Shown here: positions 9,043-17,486 of the stretch, piece by piece | Layout: each line of letters begins with the position of its first letter | Position numbering within the stretch: the first letter of the stretch is position 1 | Source of the DNA: Flavobacterium branchiarum | GTDB lineage: Bacteria > Bacteroidota > Bacteroidia > Flavobacteriales > Flavobacteriaceae | Direction: 5' to 3' | NCBI RefSeq assembly: GCF_030409845.1 | Contig: NZ_JAUFQQ010000003.1 | Span: 124,001-188,000, forward strand | Length of the DNA stretch: 64,000 bases | The notes under the pieces: generated by a model | Told to the model about the DNA's origin: nothing | Seen by the model: the letters and a program-made list of their open reading frames with translations, nothing else | The model's database searches: none | Position numbers and translations under genes: made by a program

Positions 9043-9495
9043 TTAGATATTTGTTGGAGTTACTTGTTTTGCTTTATTTTTTGAAGGGATATATGTCCAA
9101 ATGATTAAAGCGATTATAGCGAATAATACCAGTTTTCCTCCAATTTTCTTCCAGAATGTCAAAGGGCTTTCAGCTGTTTGGATGTCAAAATTATGTTTCT
9201 CTTTTAATATTTTTGCTAGTTGCTCATCAATTTCAATGTAAGTATTGTTAGAGATGTCACTAAGAACATATTTATTATCTGTATTCCAAACAGGCAACCA
9301 AAGCGCTCCATATTCATTATTAAGATAAGCTAGGTTTACTTTTTGACCTACTATTTTTTGAATTTCTGAATCTGTAGGTAATTCTTGAACTGTTTCTATT
9401 GTTTCACAAGGAAAACAAACTGGAATTTTTGCTTTTGCATTAGAACTAATTATTGCGCAAAAAGTAAAGATTAGGGATAAAATAATTTTAGACAT
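9043..9495 (-). CDS. Small envelope protein with signal peptide and C-terminal helix
   Basis: Protein of 150 residues, not recognised. Residues 1-20 form a signal peptide. The middle is a hydrophilic domain with NLAYLNNEYGALWLPVWN, and a hydrophobic helix (about 118-136) precedes a basic tail ending NKAKQVT. The predicted topology is a periplasmic domain anchored by the C-terminal helix. It is the first gene of the three-gene operon with 8331 and 7613. A TACTTTTA sequence on the minus strand upstream could be a weak promoter, but this is uncertain. Confidence 0.7.
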   Translation of the reverse strand: MSKIILSLIFTFCAIISSNAKAKIPVCFPCETIETVQELPTDSEIQKIVGQKVNLAYLNNEYGALWLPVWNTDNKYVLSDISNNTYIEIDEQLAKILKEKHNFDIQTAESPLTFWKKIGGKLVLFAIIALIIWTYIPSKNKAKQVTPTNI

Positions 9496-10076
9496 TTAAT
9501 TAAGGGGTTAGTTAGTTAATTTAATATTTATTTAAAAACAGGCGGTTTTGTGTCTAAAAGTAAGATAAGATCTTTGCGATAAAAAGATTGTAGCTTAAAT
9601 TTTAACCAACTAATACTGCCTTTTTTTTAATTTGCTAAACTAGATAATTAAAATGAATATTTAATGTTATAAAATAATATATTTTTTATGACTTGTAAAT
9701 GAGGTATTTATGGTTTTTTTTAAGAAATAGTGGTGTTTTTATTCCTTTTTAATTGAAATTATTGAAGAATAGTTTTGTGTATAGCAAAAAGGACAATGAA
9801 TTTTTATCTTACAAAACTTAAAGTTGTTTGATAGTAAACAGTGTTGTTTTTAAAACAGGAATTATCTTTAATAATAGACACATTTAAACTTAATTACGTG
9901 AATAAAATGAAGAGGAAAGAAATGTGAAAATCTATTAATTTTTTTGTGTTACTGTTTTTAGAATTGATGAATTCTGAAGTGATTCAGAAGCTGAAAATGC
10001 TCTGACAACTATATTTTCCTTTCCTAAGAGTCAGTCTTGGAAAGGAATGATTTATAGCTTTTGATTAGGAAGTACT
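9496..10076. other. Gene-poor intergenic region with two hairpins
   Basis: No convincing gene in this AT-rich 581-base stretch. It holds two strong inverted repeats: a 7-bp arm pair around 9970-9987 (TTCTGAA/TTCAGAA) and a 13-bp one at about 10016-10047 (TTCCTTTCC with GGAAAGGAA, inner AAGA/TCTT). The latter lies just after the NlpC/P60 gene but has no T run on its minus-strand side, so it is not a textbook terminator. The rest must contain the promoter of the operon starting at 9495. Confidence 0.5.
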
Positions 10077-10574
10077 TTACTCAAGTATGCGGTTAACTTG
10101 AACGTAAGAATCACGATAATAAGGCTCTTTGGTAGAAGAAATTATTACCCCTTTTGAAGTAGAGGAATGTATGAACTTAATCTCCTCACTATTAATTTCT
10201 ACAATTAATCCAACATGGTTTATTTGTGAGCTTCTGTTGGTTTTAAAAAATATTAAATCGCCTTTTTTTGCTTTATTTCGATTTATAACTTCACCGATTT
10301 TAGATTGTTCCAAAGAGGTTCTAGGCAATTTTATATTCTCAGAATTGAACGTTGTAAATACCAATCCAGAACAATCATAGCCTTTATTTGATGTACCACC
10401 AGCTTTATAACGAACACCAATACTCTCTGATGCTGTATAAATTAAATCTTTTACAATTGTTTTGGTGTTGTCTTCTTTCTTATTATTCGTAACAGACGAT
10501 GCCGACTTGCATGACGCAAATAATAGGACTAAAGCGAGTATGGATAATATGTTTTTCAAGGCAATATTTTTCAA
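10077..10574 (-). CDS. NlpC/P60 family cell-wall peptidase, lipoprotein
   Basis: Lipoprotein endopeptidase of 165 residues cutting peptidoglycan stem peptides. The lipobox is LLFASC with the acylated cysteine near residue 22. The NlpC/P60 domain fills the rest: catalytic Cys in GYDCSGLV (about 66-73), His in INHVGLIVEI and the third polar residue in FIHSS. It would be tethered to a membrane facing the periplasm. It starts 13 bases after lpxB and belongs to the surE-97aa-lpxB-NlpC minus-strand group. All catalytic residues appear intact. Confidence 0.9.
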   Translation of the reverse strand: MKNIALKNILSILALVLLFASCKSASSVTNNKKEDNTKTIVKDLIYTASESIGVRYKAGGTSNKGYDCSGLVFTTFNSENIKLPRTSLEQSKIGEVINRNKAKKGDLIFFKTNRSSQINHVGLIVEINSEEIKFIHSSTSKGVIISSTKEPYYRDSYVQVNRILE

Positions 10575-10587
10575 GGCTAAGGAATCT

Positions 10588-11700
10588 TTATTTTAAATCG
10601 GCTACAATTAATTTAGCAGTTTTTTCGCTCGCACCAATTCCGCCGAGTTTTTCTTCTAATACATCGTAGTTATGTAAAAGCGCTTTACGATAATTAGGTT
10701 CTAATAACTTAGTTAGTTCCTCTTTAATTCGCTTAGGAGAGCAATCATCTTGAATAAGTTCGGTAACCACTTCTTTGTCCATGATTAGATTTACTAACGA
10801 AATATACTTTAAGGTAATAATACGTTTTGCAATTTGGTATGACGCCCAACTACCTTTATAACAAACAACTTCTGGTACTTTAAAAAGAGCTGTTTCCAGT
10901 GTTGCTGTTCCTGATGTTACCAGAGCAGCTGTTGACGATTGCAATAAAGCATATGTTTTGTTTGATACAAATTTTATGTTTTCATTAGTCACGAAATGTT
11001 GATAAAAAGAATAGTCTTGGCTAGGAGCACCAGCAATTACAAATTGATATTCTTTAAAATCATTTACAACACTTAGCATAACCGAAAGCATTTTTGTGAT
11101 TTCTTGTTTACGGCTTCCTGGTAAAATAGCAATAATAGGTTTCTCACTTAAATTGTTTTCTTTTCTAAATGTTGCTTCATCAAAAGTGGGTTGGTTATGA
11201 ATGGCATCGATTAAAGGATGACCAACAAATTCTACTGGAAAATTATGCTTGTCTTCATAGAAACTTTTTTCGAAAGGTAAAATTACAAACATCTTATCAA
11301 TATCATGTTTAATATCGGTAATTCGACTTTCTTTCCAAGCCCATATTTGTGGAGAAATATAATAGTGTGTTTTATAATTTAATGCTTTTGCCCATTTTGC
11401 AATACGCATGTTAAAACCAGGATAATCAATAAAGATTAATACATCTGGTTTAAATTGAGCGATGTCTTTTTTGCAAAAAGAGATATTGCTGAGAATGGTT
11501 TTTAAATTAAATATAACTTCTATAAATCCCATGAAGGCAAGCTCGCGGTAATGTTTTACTAATGTTCCGCCAGTTTGTTGCATTAAATCTCCTCCCCAAA
11601 AACGAATTTCGGCGTTAGGATCTTCTTTATATAAAGCTTTCATCAAATTTGAACCATGTAAATCGCCTGAGGCTTCTCCAGCAATAATGTAGTATTTCAT
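10588..11700 (-). CDS. lpxB: Lipid-A-disaccharide synthase
   Basis: Glycosyltransferase family 19 enzyme of 370 residues, the usual length. It condenses UDP-2,3-diacylglucosamine with lipid X to form the lipid A disaccharide at the inner face of the cytoplasmic membrane. Signatures: N-terminal YYIIAGEASGDLHGSNLM, then PDVLIFIDYPGFN, then LPGSRKQEI and the late VTSGTATLETAL donor-site motif. It lies in the surE-lpxB group common in flavobacteria, with NlpC/P60 downstream. Confidence 0.97.
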   Translation of the reverse strand: MKYYIIAGEASGDLHGSNLMKALYKEDPNAEIRFWGGDLMQQTGGTLVKHYRELAFMGFIEVIFNLKTILSNISFCKKDIAQFKPDVLIFIDYPGFNMRIAKWAKALNYKTHYYISPQIWAWKESRITDIKHDIDKMFVILPFEKSFYEDKHNFPVEFVGHPLIDAIHNQPTFDEATFRKENNLSEKPIIAILPGSRKQEITKMLSVMLSVVNDFKEYQFVIAGAPSQDYSFYQHFVTNENIKFVSNKTYALLQSSTAALVTSGTATLETALFKVPEVVCYKGSWASYQIAKRIITLKYISLVNLIMDKEVVTELIQDDCSPKRIKEELTKLLEPNYRKALLHNYDVLEEKLGGIGASEKTAKLIVADLK

Positions 11701-11780
11701 GTTTTTGTTTTAGAGAATGGAAGTTATTTAAGCTATCGCTAAATCAAAAGCGACAACTTAGTTTTAAATGCAAAGATAAA

Positions 11781-12074
11781 TTAAATAAATAAAGTGAGCA
11801 GTGCCAAAGTTATAACTGCTAACACAACACCTCTTGCTCTAAACTCTTTGTTTTGTTTTAAAAATACACCAAATGCAACTAATGCTAAAATAGATCCCAA
11901 AGTGATTATTTTTCCTAGATAGCCATAATTCTTAATTATTTTAATGCTTTGCATTCCATTAGAGACATCGAAATCGGTCAATAAAGTAACAAAGAGAAAA
12001 CTTCCTAGTATTGAAGCCATTAATCCTATTACAAAACCAATAAGTAAATCTTTTCTATTTCTTGTATTATTCAT
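11781..12074 (-). CDS. Small membrane protein, three helices
   Basis: Hydrophobic protein of 97 residues with helices at about 10-30, 52-68 and 78-96 and short charged links (RNRKD at the N terminus, KQNKEFRARG between the last helices). I recognise no catalytic motif. Its start overlaps the end of surE by 8 bases, so translation is probably coupled. Small membrane proteins at this place between surE and lpxB are frequent in flavobacteria, which suggests an envelope role, but nothing more can be said. Confidence 0.75.
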   Translation of the reverse strand: MNNTRNRKDLLIGFVIGLMASILGSFLFVTLLTDFDVSNGMQSIKIIKNYGYLGKIITLGSILALVAFGVFLKQNKEFRARGVVLAVITLALLTLFI

Positions 12075-12846
12075 TCCAATTCCAGTTGTTAATTTGTTGC
12101 ATGGTATGGTGCGCTGTTAAGTCAAATTGTACAGGAACTACAGATATGTAACCATTTTCCAGTGCCCATTCGTCAGTATCTTCCCCTTTATCTTGGTTTA
12201 CAAATTCGCCCGAAAGCCAATAGTAATCCTTTCCAGAAGGTGTTTTTCTTTTATCAAATTTCTCTACCCATTGTGCTTTCGCTTGACGACAAATTTTTAT
12301 TCCCTTAATTTCATTTTCCTTTAATTTTGGAAAGTTTACATTTAAAACCACTCCTTCAGGTAATTTGTTCTGTAGCGTCTCAAGGGTGATTTTTTTGATG
12401 AAAGATTTAATACTTTCAAAATCTGCATTCCAATCAAAATCTAGTAATGAGAAACCTATTGCAGGAATTCCTTCAATACCCGCTTCGACAGCTGCACTCA
12501 TAGTTCCTGAGTAAATTACGTTTATAGAAGAATTTGATCCATGGTTTACTCCCGAAACACATAAATCAGGCTTTCGTTTTAAGATCTCATTTACAGCAAG
12601 TTTTACACAATCGACAGGAGTGCCAGAACAACTGTATTCAGTTATTGGGTCACCATCTTTAGATAATTTGTTAAGATACAAAGTACTGTTTATGGTAATG
12701 GCATGTCCCATTGCGCTCTGAGGCTTGTCTGGTGCTACAACAACCACTTCACCAATTTGTGACATTACACTAATTAAAGCTCTAATTCCAGGTGCCGAAA
12801 CACCATCATCATTGGTTACTAAGATCAAAGGTTTTTTTGAATTCAT
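12067..12846 (-). CDS. surE: 5'/3'-nucleotidase SurE
   Basis: Survival protein SurE, a metal-dependent nucleoside monophosphate phosphatase of 259 residues. The N-terminal signature ILVTNDDGVSAPGI contains the metal-binding Asp-Asp pair; further conserved blocks are VVAPDKPQSAMG, SGTPVDCVKLA and VSGVNHGSN, followed by YSGTMSAAVEA. It is cytoplasmic. It heads a minus-strand group with a small membrane protein, lpxB and NlpC/P60. A TACATTTG minus-7 element lies upstream on the minus strand at 12892-12899. Confidence 0.97.
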   Translation of the reverse strand: MNSKKPLILVTNDDGVSAPGIRALISVMSQIGEVVVVAPDKPQSAMGHAITINSTLYLNKLSKDGDPITEYSCSGTPVDCVKLAVNEILKRKPDLCVSGVNHGSNSSINVIYSGTMSAAVEAGIEGIPAIGFSLLDFDWNADFESIKSFIKKITLETLQNKLPEGVVLNVNFPKLKENEIKGIKICRQAKAQWVEKFDKRKTPSGKDYYWLSGEFVNQDKGEDTDEWALENGYISVVPVQFDLTAHHTMQQINNWNWNE

Positions 12847-12891
12847 TTTTTAAATTATAGTGAAAAAATAGGGGTGTAGGGTTTTTATTAG

Positions 12892-12899
12892 CAAATGTA
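12892..12899 (-). promoter_or_regulatory. Probable minus-7 promoter element, surE
   Basis: TACATTTG on the minus strand matches TAnnTTTG and lies about 46 bases before the surE start. No well-spaced TTG box is visible. Confidence 0.45.
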
Positions 12900-13058
12900 G
12901 TAACTGAATTTCTTAAAATTGTAACAAAAAGTCTTAAATTTACTAAGTTGGTACTTTTAATCAATTGAATGAAAAAGTATATTTATATCTTTAACAAAAA
13001 ATTATGCGGTCCATATTTTGTTGGCATAGTTTTTACCGTAAATTAGATTAAAAAATTG

Positions 13059-15248
13059 ATGAATGCTATTATTAAATTTATGAAACGAAATTATAAAATA
13101 ATCCTAGCCGTTATTTGTTTATCTGCTACACTGTTTGCATTTAAAATTAATAGCGATAGAGGGATTGACCCAGACCCAAATAAAGATAAGATGCTTTTGG
13201 AATTACTTGCTTTTGTAATCGAAAAAGGTCATTATAGTCCGCCTCCAATGAATGATGAATTCTCAAAAGGAGTATATAAAGATTATATTGAAGCATTGGA
13301 TCCATCTAAACGATTTTTCTTGCAATCAGATATCGATGAATTTTCGATATATGAACTGCAATTAGACGATCAATTTGTAAATAAAGATTTGACTTTCTTT
13401 AATCTTACTTATGCGCGTTTGATGAAAAGAATGGAAGAAGGTAAAAAGAGATATAAACTCATTTTAGCTAATCCGTTTAACTATAAAGTAGATGAAACTT
13501 TCAGTACAGATTATGAGAAATCACCTTATGCAAAAACTCCTGCTGAACTGGTTGAAAAATGGAGAAAACAAATCAAGTTATCTACATTATCTTCTTTAGT
13601 TACTAAAGAGAATATCGAAGCTGAAAAGAAAGTAAAAGATCCTGAGTATAAAGAGAAATCTTTTGATGTTTTAGAAAAGGAAACTAGAGAGAATTCATTA
13701 AAATCATTAGATGAGTATTTTGGATTTATTAAAGATTTAGAGAGAAGTGATTGGTTTTCAGTTTACGTAAACTCAATCATGGCTCGTTTTGATCCGCACA
13801 CTAGCTATTTCGCACCAGAAGAGAAAGAACGTTTTGATGTTAATATCAGTGGAAAACTGGAAGGGATTGGAGCAAAACTGCAAAAGAAAAATGACTTTAC
13901 AGAAATTTCAGAACTTATTTCAGGTGGACCAGCTTGGAGAGGTAAAGAATTGGAAGCAGGCGATTTAATTATAAAAGTAGGACAAGGAGCTGATGAGCCT
14001 GTTGATGTTGTAGGTATGCGTCTTGACGATGTTGTTAAGAAAATTAAAGGGCACAAAGGAACAGAAGTTCGTCTTACAGTTAAAAAAGTTGACGGAACGA
14101 TAAAGGTGATATCTATTATTAGAGATATTGTTGAAATCGAAGAAACGTATGCTAAATCTAGTATTGTTGATAAAAACGGATTGAAATACGGGGTTATTTA
14201 TTTGCCTAAATTTTATATCGATTTTGAAAACAAAGACGGTAGAGATGCTGGAAAAGATATTGCACTTGAAGTTGAAAGACTTAAAAAGGAGAAAGTAAAC
14301 GGTATCATTTTAGATGTACGTGATGATGGTGGAGGTTCTTTATCTACTGTTGTTGATATTGCAGGTTTGTTTATCGAACAAGGTCCAATTGTGCAGATTA
14401 AATCTGCAGGAAGAAAAAAAGAAGTTCTTTATGATCGTGATAAAAAAATTGAGTGGGATGGTCCATTAGTGATCATGGTTAATGGTTTCTCTGCTTCGGC
14501 TTCAGAAATCCTTGCTGCTGCGATTCAAGATTATAAAAGAGGTGTTATTATTGGTAGTAAACAAACTTATGGTAAAGGAACAGTTCAAAATGTTATTGAT
14601 TTAAATCAGTTTGTTCGTAGTAGTGATTTTGGAGACTTAGGAGCTCTGAAAATTACAACTCAAAAGTTCTATAGAATTAACGGTGGGTCTACGCAATTAG
14701 AAGGTGTACGTAGTGATATTGTTGCGCCAGATCGTTATGCCTATTTAAAAATGGGAGAACGTGATATTGATAACGCAATGCCATGGGATAAAATCGATCC
14801 AGCGGAATATAGTACTTGGAATCATAATTCTAATTTTGGACAAGCTATAGCAAATAGTAAAGCACGTATTGCGCTTAATCCGCAGTTTAAATTAATTGAA
14901 GAAAATGCAAAATGGATTGATACTAAAAGCAAAGAGAATAGTTATAGTTTGAATATAGCTGATTTCAAAAAAGCACAAACTGAAGTTGAAGCTGAAGCTA
15001 AAAAGTATAAACCAATTACTGATTATAAAAATAATCTACAGTTTAATTCTTTACCATATGAAATAGCTGAGATGGCAAAAGATCCAAGTTTGAAAGAAAA
15101 AAGAGAAAGCTGGCATCAAGCGTTAGCAAAAGATATTTATGTTGAAGAAGCTATAAATGTTTTAGATGATTTACAGTCACAATCGGGAAGTAGACAAAAT
15201 TCAATTCCTGTTAAAACAAAAAAAGATAAACTAGCTTCTAAATTATAA
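13059..15248 (+). CDS. prc: Carboxy-terminal processing protease (S41, tail-specific protease)
   Basis: Prc/Tsp-like periplasmic serine protease of about 729 residues that trims or degrades envelope proteins from their C termini. Order: N-terminal membrane/signal segment (ILAVICLSATLFAF), a helical N-terminal domain, a PDZ domain (KLEGIGAKLQ to RLTVKKVDG), the S41 core with Ser in GFSASASEILAAA and Lys in IGSKQTYGKGTVQ, and a C-terminal DUF3340-like domain. I use the ATG at 13059; a TTG directly before it is unlikely, and the ATG at 13080 (MKRNYK) is an alternative. A terminator follows at 15281. Confidence 0.94.
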   Translation: MNAIIKFMKRNYKIILAVICLSATLFAFKINSDRGIDPDPNKDKMLLELLAFVIEKGHYSPPPMNDEFSKGVYKDYIEALDPSKRFFLQSDIDEFSIYELQLDDQFVNKDLTFFNLTYARLMKRMEEGKKRYKLILANPFNYKVDETFSTDYEKSPYAKTPAELVEKWRKQIKLSTLSSLVTKENIEAEKKVKDPEYKEKSFDVLEKETRENSLKSLDEYFGFIKDLERSDWFSVYVNSIMARFDPHTSYFAPEEKERFDVNISGKLEGIGAKLQKKNDFTEISELISGGPAWRGKELEAGDLIIKVGQGADEPVDVVGMRLDDVVKKIKGHKGTEVRLTVKKVDGTIKVISIIRDIVEIEETYAKSSIVDKNGLKYGVIYLPKFYIDFENKDGRDAGKDIALEVERLKKEKVNGIILDVRDDGGGSLSTVVDIAGLFIEQGPIVQIKSAGRKKEVLYDRDKKIEWDGPLVIMVNGFSASASEILAAAIQDYKRGVIIGSKQTYGKGTVQNVIDLNQFVRSSDFGDLGALKITTQKFYRINGGSTQLEGVRSDIVAPDRYAYLKMGERDIDNAMPWDKIDPAEYSTWNHNSNFGQAIANSKARIALNPQFKLIEENAKWIDTKSKENSYSLNIADFKKAQTEVEAEAKKYKPITDYKNNLQFNSLPYEIAEMAKDPSLKEKRESWHQALAKDIYVEEAINVLDDLQSQSGSRQNSIPVKTKKDKLASKL

Positions 15249-15280
15249 GAGGTATAAAAGTAATTAGCTTTTAAATAATA

Positions 15281-15323
15281 AAAATGCTCCATTAATCGTC
15301 ATGATTATTGGAGCATTTTTTTT
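15281..15323 (+). terminator. Rho-independent terminator after prc
   Basis: 11-bp stem AAAATGCTCCA/TGGAGCATTTT with a 17-base loop, followed by a T run. Confidence 0.85.
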
Positions 15324-15336
15324 GAACTCATTTAGT

Positions 15337-15344
15337 TAACTTTG
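15337..15344 (+). promoter_or_regulatory. Probable minus-7 promoter element, endonuclease gene
   Basis: TAACTTTG fits TAnnTTTG, 48 bases before the ATG at 15393 and just after the prc terminator. The minus-33 box is not clear. Confidence 0.45.
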
Positions 15345-15392
15345 ATTTTTGTTTTAATGAAAATTAATTGTTTAAGATTTAAATAAGACTTT

Positions 15393-16220
15393 ATGATGAT
15401 TATAAAGAGAGGGGTATTGGTTGCTTTTTTTTTGATTTTTCTTTTTTCTTGTAAAAAGAACTCGGAAAGCAGCAGTGTTAATTCTGATTTAGAATTTAAA
15501 GACAGTTTGAAGACTGAAACCACGTTGTATAGTGAAGACAATGTAGATTTCGACTACTTGCCTAGTTCGACAACAAATCAAGTCGTAAAACATGATTATT
15601 ATACGCTTTCTTATAATGAAAAATTTGAACAGGCAGAATGGGTTGCTTACGAATTAAAGAAAAGCTATATTAAAAATAATGATTTCAAGAGACCCTATTT
15701 TAATGAAGATCCCAAAGTAACTTCTGGGTCTGCGGATTGGCGTAATTATAAACAATCAGGATACGATAAAGGGCACCTTTGTCCAGCTGGAGATATGGAG
15801 TTTGATAAAAAAGCATATGAAGATACTTTCTTAACTTCAAATATATCTCCTCAGATGCGTGAATTTAATAATGGTATTTGGAATAGATTAGAGCAAAAAG
15901 TACGTTATTGGGCTGTTAAATACGATGGTATTTATGTAGTTACTGGTGGAGTGCTTACTGATTCAGATACTACAATTGGTAAAGAAAAAGTGCTAGTGCC
16001 TAACTATTTTTATAAAGTACTATTAGATGAATCTAATGGCAAATATAAGATGATTGCTTTTCTTGTGCCAAATGAAAAAAGCGAAAGACCTTTATATGAG
16101 TTTGTAGTTTCGGTAGATGCTATCGAAAAATTAACAGGCATAGATTTCTTTCCTCAATTAGATGATAAAATTGAGGATGCTTTAGAGAAAAACACAGATT
16201 ATAAATCTTGGATTTTTTAG
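15393..16220 (+). CDS. DNA/RNA non-specific endonuclease, lipoprotein
   Basis: Nuclease of the beta-beta-alpha metal (NUC1/EndoG) family, 275 residues. A hydrophobic leader ends in the lipobox LFSC, predicting an envelope lipoprotein. The catalytic region reads SGYDKGHLCPAGDM (about residues 125-138), with the general-base histidine in the KGH that replaces the usual RGH, followed by TSNISPQ and the metal-binding asparagine in FNNGIWNRLE. It would degrade DNA or RNA outside the cytoplasm for nutrient or phosphate scavenging or defence. It stands alone between prc and the convergent rodA. Confidence 0.92.
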   Translation: MMIIKRGVLVAFFLIFLFSCKKNSESSSVNSDLEFKDSLKTETTLYSEDNVDFDYLPSSTTNQVVKHDYYTLSYNEKFEQAEWVAYELKKSYIKNNDFKRPYFNEDPKVTSGSADWRNYKQSGYDKGHLCPAGDMEFDKKAYEDTFLTSNISPQMREFNNGIWNRLEQKVRYWAVKYDGIYVVTGGVLTDSDTTIGKEKVLVPNYFYKVLLDESNGKYKMIAFLVPNEKSERPLYEFVVSVDAIEKLTGIDFFPQLDDKIEDALEKNTDYKSWIF

Positions 16221-16235
16221 TTTAAAGGGCAGAAA

Positions 16236-17471
16236 CTACCACTCGTTAACTTTATTGGCATCCATTTTAAGGAAAATAAAAAGCAAAATGGTGAATCCCC
16301 ATAGTCCTGAACCTCCATATGAGAAGAAAGGAAGTGGGACTCCAATAGTAGGGAAAATACCAATTACCATTGCAATATTTACAAAAAAGTGAGTAAATAA
16401 AATACCCGCAACACAATAACCATAGACTCTACTAAATTTAGTCTTTTGTCTTTCGGCTAAATATATTATTCTTAAGAATAGTCCAACAAACAAACCTATA
16501 ACTACAACAGATCCCGCAAATCCCCATTCTTCACCTACAGTAGTAAAGATGTAATCGGTATGTTGTTCAGGAACAAACCCCCCTTTAGTCTGAGTGCCTT
16601 CTAGAAAACCTTTTCCTATCCATCCACCAGATCCAATCGCAATTTCAGATTGATTGGTATTGTATCCAATCCCTTTCATGTCGACCGTTTTTCCTAGTAA
16701 AATATTAAAACGATCTCGGTGATGTTGCTTAAAAACATTATCAAAAACGTAATCAACAGATAGTACGAACCCAGATATTAGCGCTAATAATATACCGCTT
16801 AAAATTAGGTTTCGATCAACTGTCCTTCCTTTAAAATGTATAATCGCGAGTATAATTACGGATATAAGTATTACATATTCGGGTTCTAATACTAGCGTTA
16901 AAACAAACAATACGATAGCTATAAATCCTGTCCAGATGTACCAAGAAGGAAGTCCTTCACGATATAAAACAAGTAGAAATATACTGTATATTAAGGCACT
17001 TCCAGGGTCTGGTTGAGGCAGAATTAAGATTACAGGTAAAAACACAATAGCAAGCGCCTGTATTTGTCTGTTAACGTCTTTTAGGTTTACCTGTGTGTCG
17101 CTTAGATATTTTGCTAACGCAAGGGCTGTAGCTGCTTTAGTGAACTCAGAGGGTTGTAATGTAAAACTTCCTATTGCATACCAACAGCGTTGTCCGGCAA
17201 TAGTTTTCCCAAAGAAAAATAATCCGACCAAGGACAGTAAGGCGACACCAAAAATGATGCTGGCATACTTTTCATAGAATTTACCATCAACAAATAGAAC
17301 GATAAAAATTAGTGGAATCGTTAGTAAAATAAAAATGAACTGTTTCTCATAAGTACCATCTGTAGAGGATAGGGAAGAAGAATATATGTTTAACCATCCC
17401 ATGATTACTAATGCGGTATAGATGATTATACTTATCCAGTCAATATTGCTTTTTACACTTTGATTTTTCAT
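16236..17471 (-). CDS. rodA: Rod-shape peptidoglycan glycosyltransferase RodA
   Basis: SEDS-family inner-membrane glycan polymerase, 411 residues and about ten helices, working with PBP2 in side-wall elongation. Recognised by GFVPEQHTDYIFTTVGEEWGF (about residues 290-310) and the C-terminal IGVPLPFFSYGGSG motif. It is the last gene of the mreB-mreC-mreD-mrdA-rodA operon, 15 bases after mrdA, which fits its obligate partnership with the transpeptidase encoded just upstream. Confidence 0.96.
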   Translation of the reverse strand: MKNQSVKSNIDWISIIIYTALVIMGWLNIYSSSLSSTDGTYEKQFIFILLTIPLIFIVLFVDGKFYEKYASIIFGVALLSLVGLFFFGKTIAGQRCWYAIGSFTLQPSEFTKAATALALAKYLSDTQVNLKDVNRQIQALAIVFLPVILILPQPDPGSALIYSIFLLVLYREGLPSWYIWTGFIAIVLFVLTLVLEPEYVILISVIILAIIHFKGRTVDRNLILSGILLALISGFVLSVDYVFDNVFKQHHRDRFNILLGKTVDMKGIGYNTNQSEIAIGSGGWIGKGFLEGTQTKGGFVPEQHTDYIFTTVGEEWGFAGSVVVIGLFVGLFLRIIYLAERQKTKFSRVYGYCVAGILFTHFFVNIAMVIGIFPTIGVPLPFFSYGGSGLWGFTILLFIFLKMDANKVNEW

Positions 17472-17486
17472 TTGAAATGAATCTCT

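Noticed and set aside
10016..10047. Hairpin as a terminator of the NlpC/P60 gene
   Set aside because: No T run follows on the minus strand; reported only as an unexplained hairpin.
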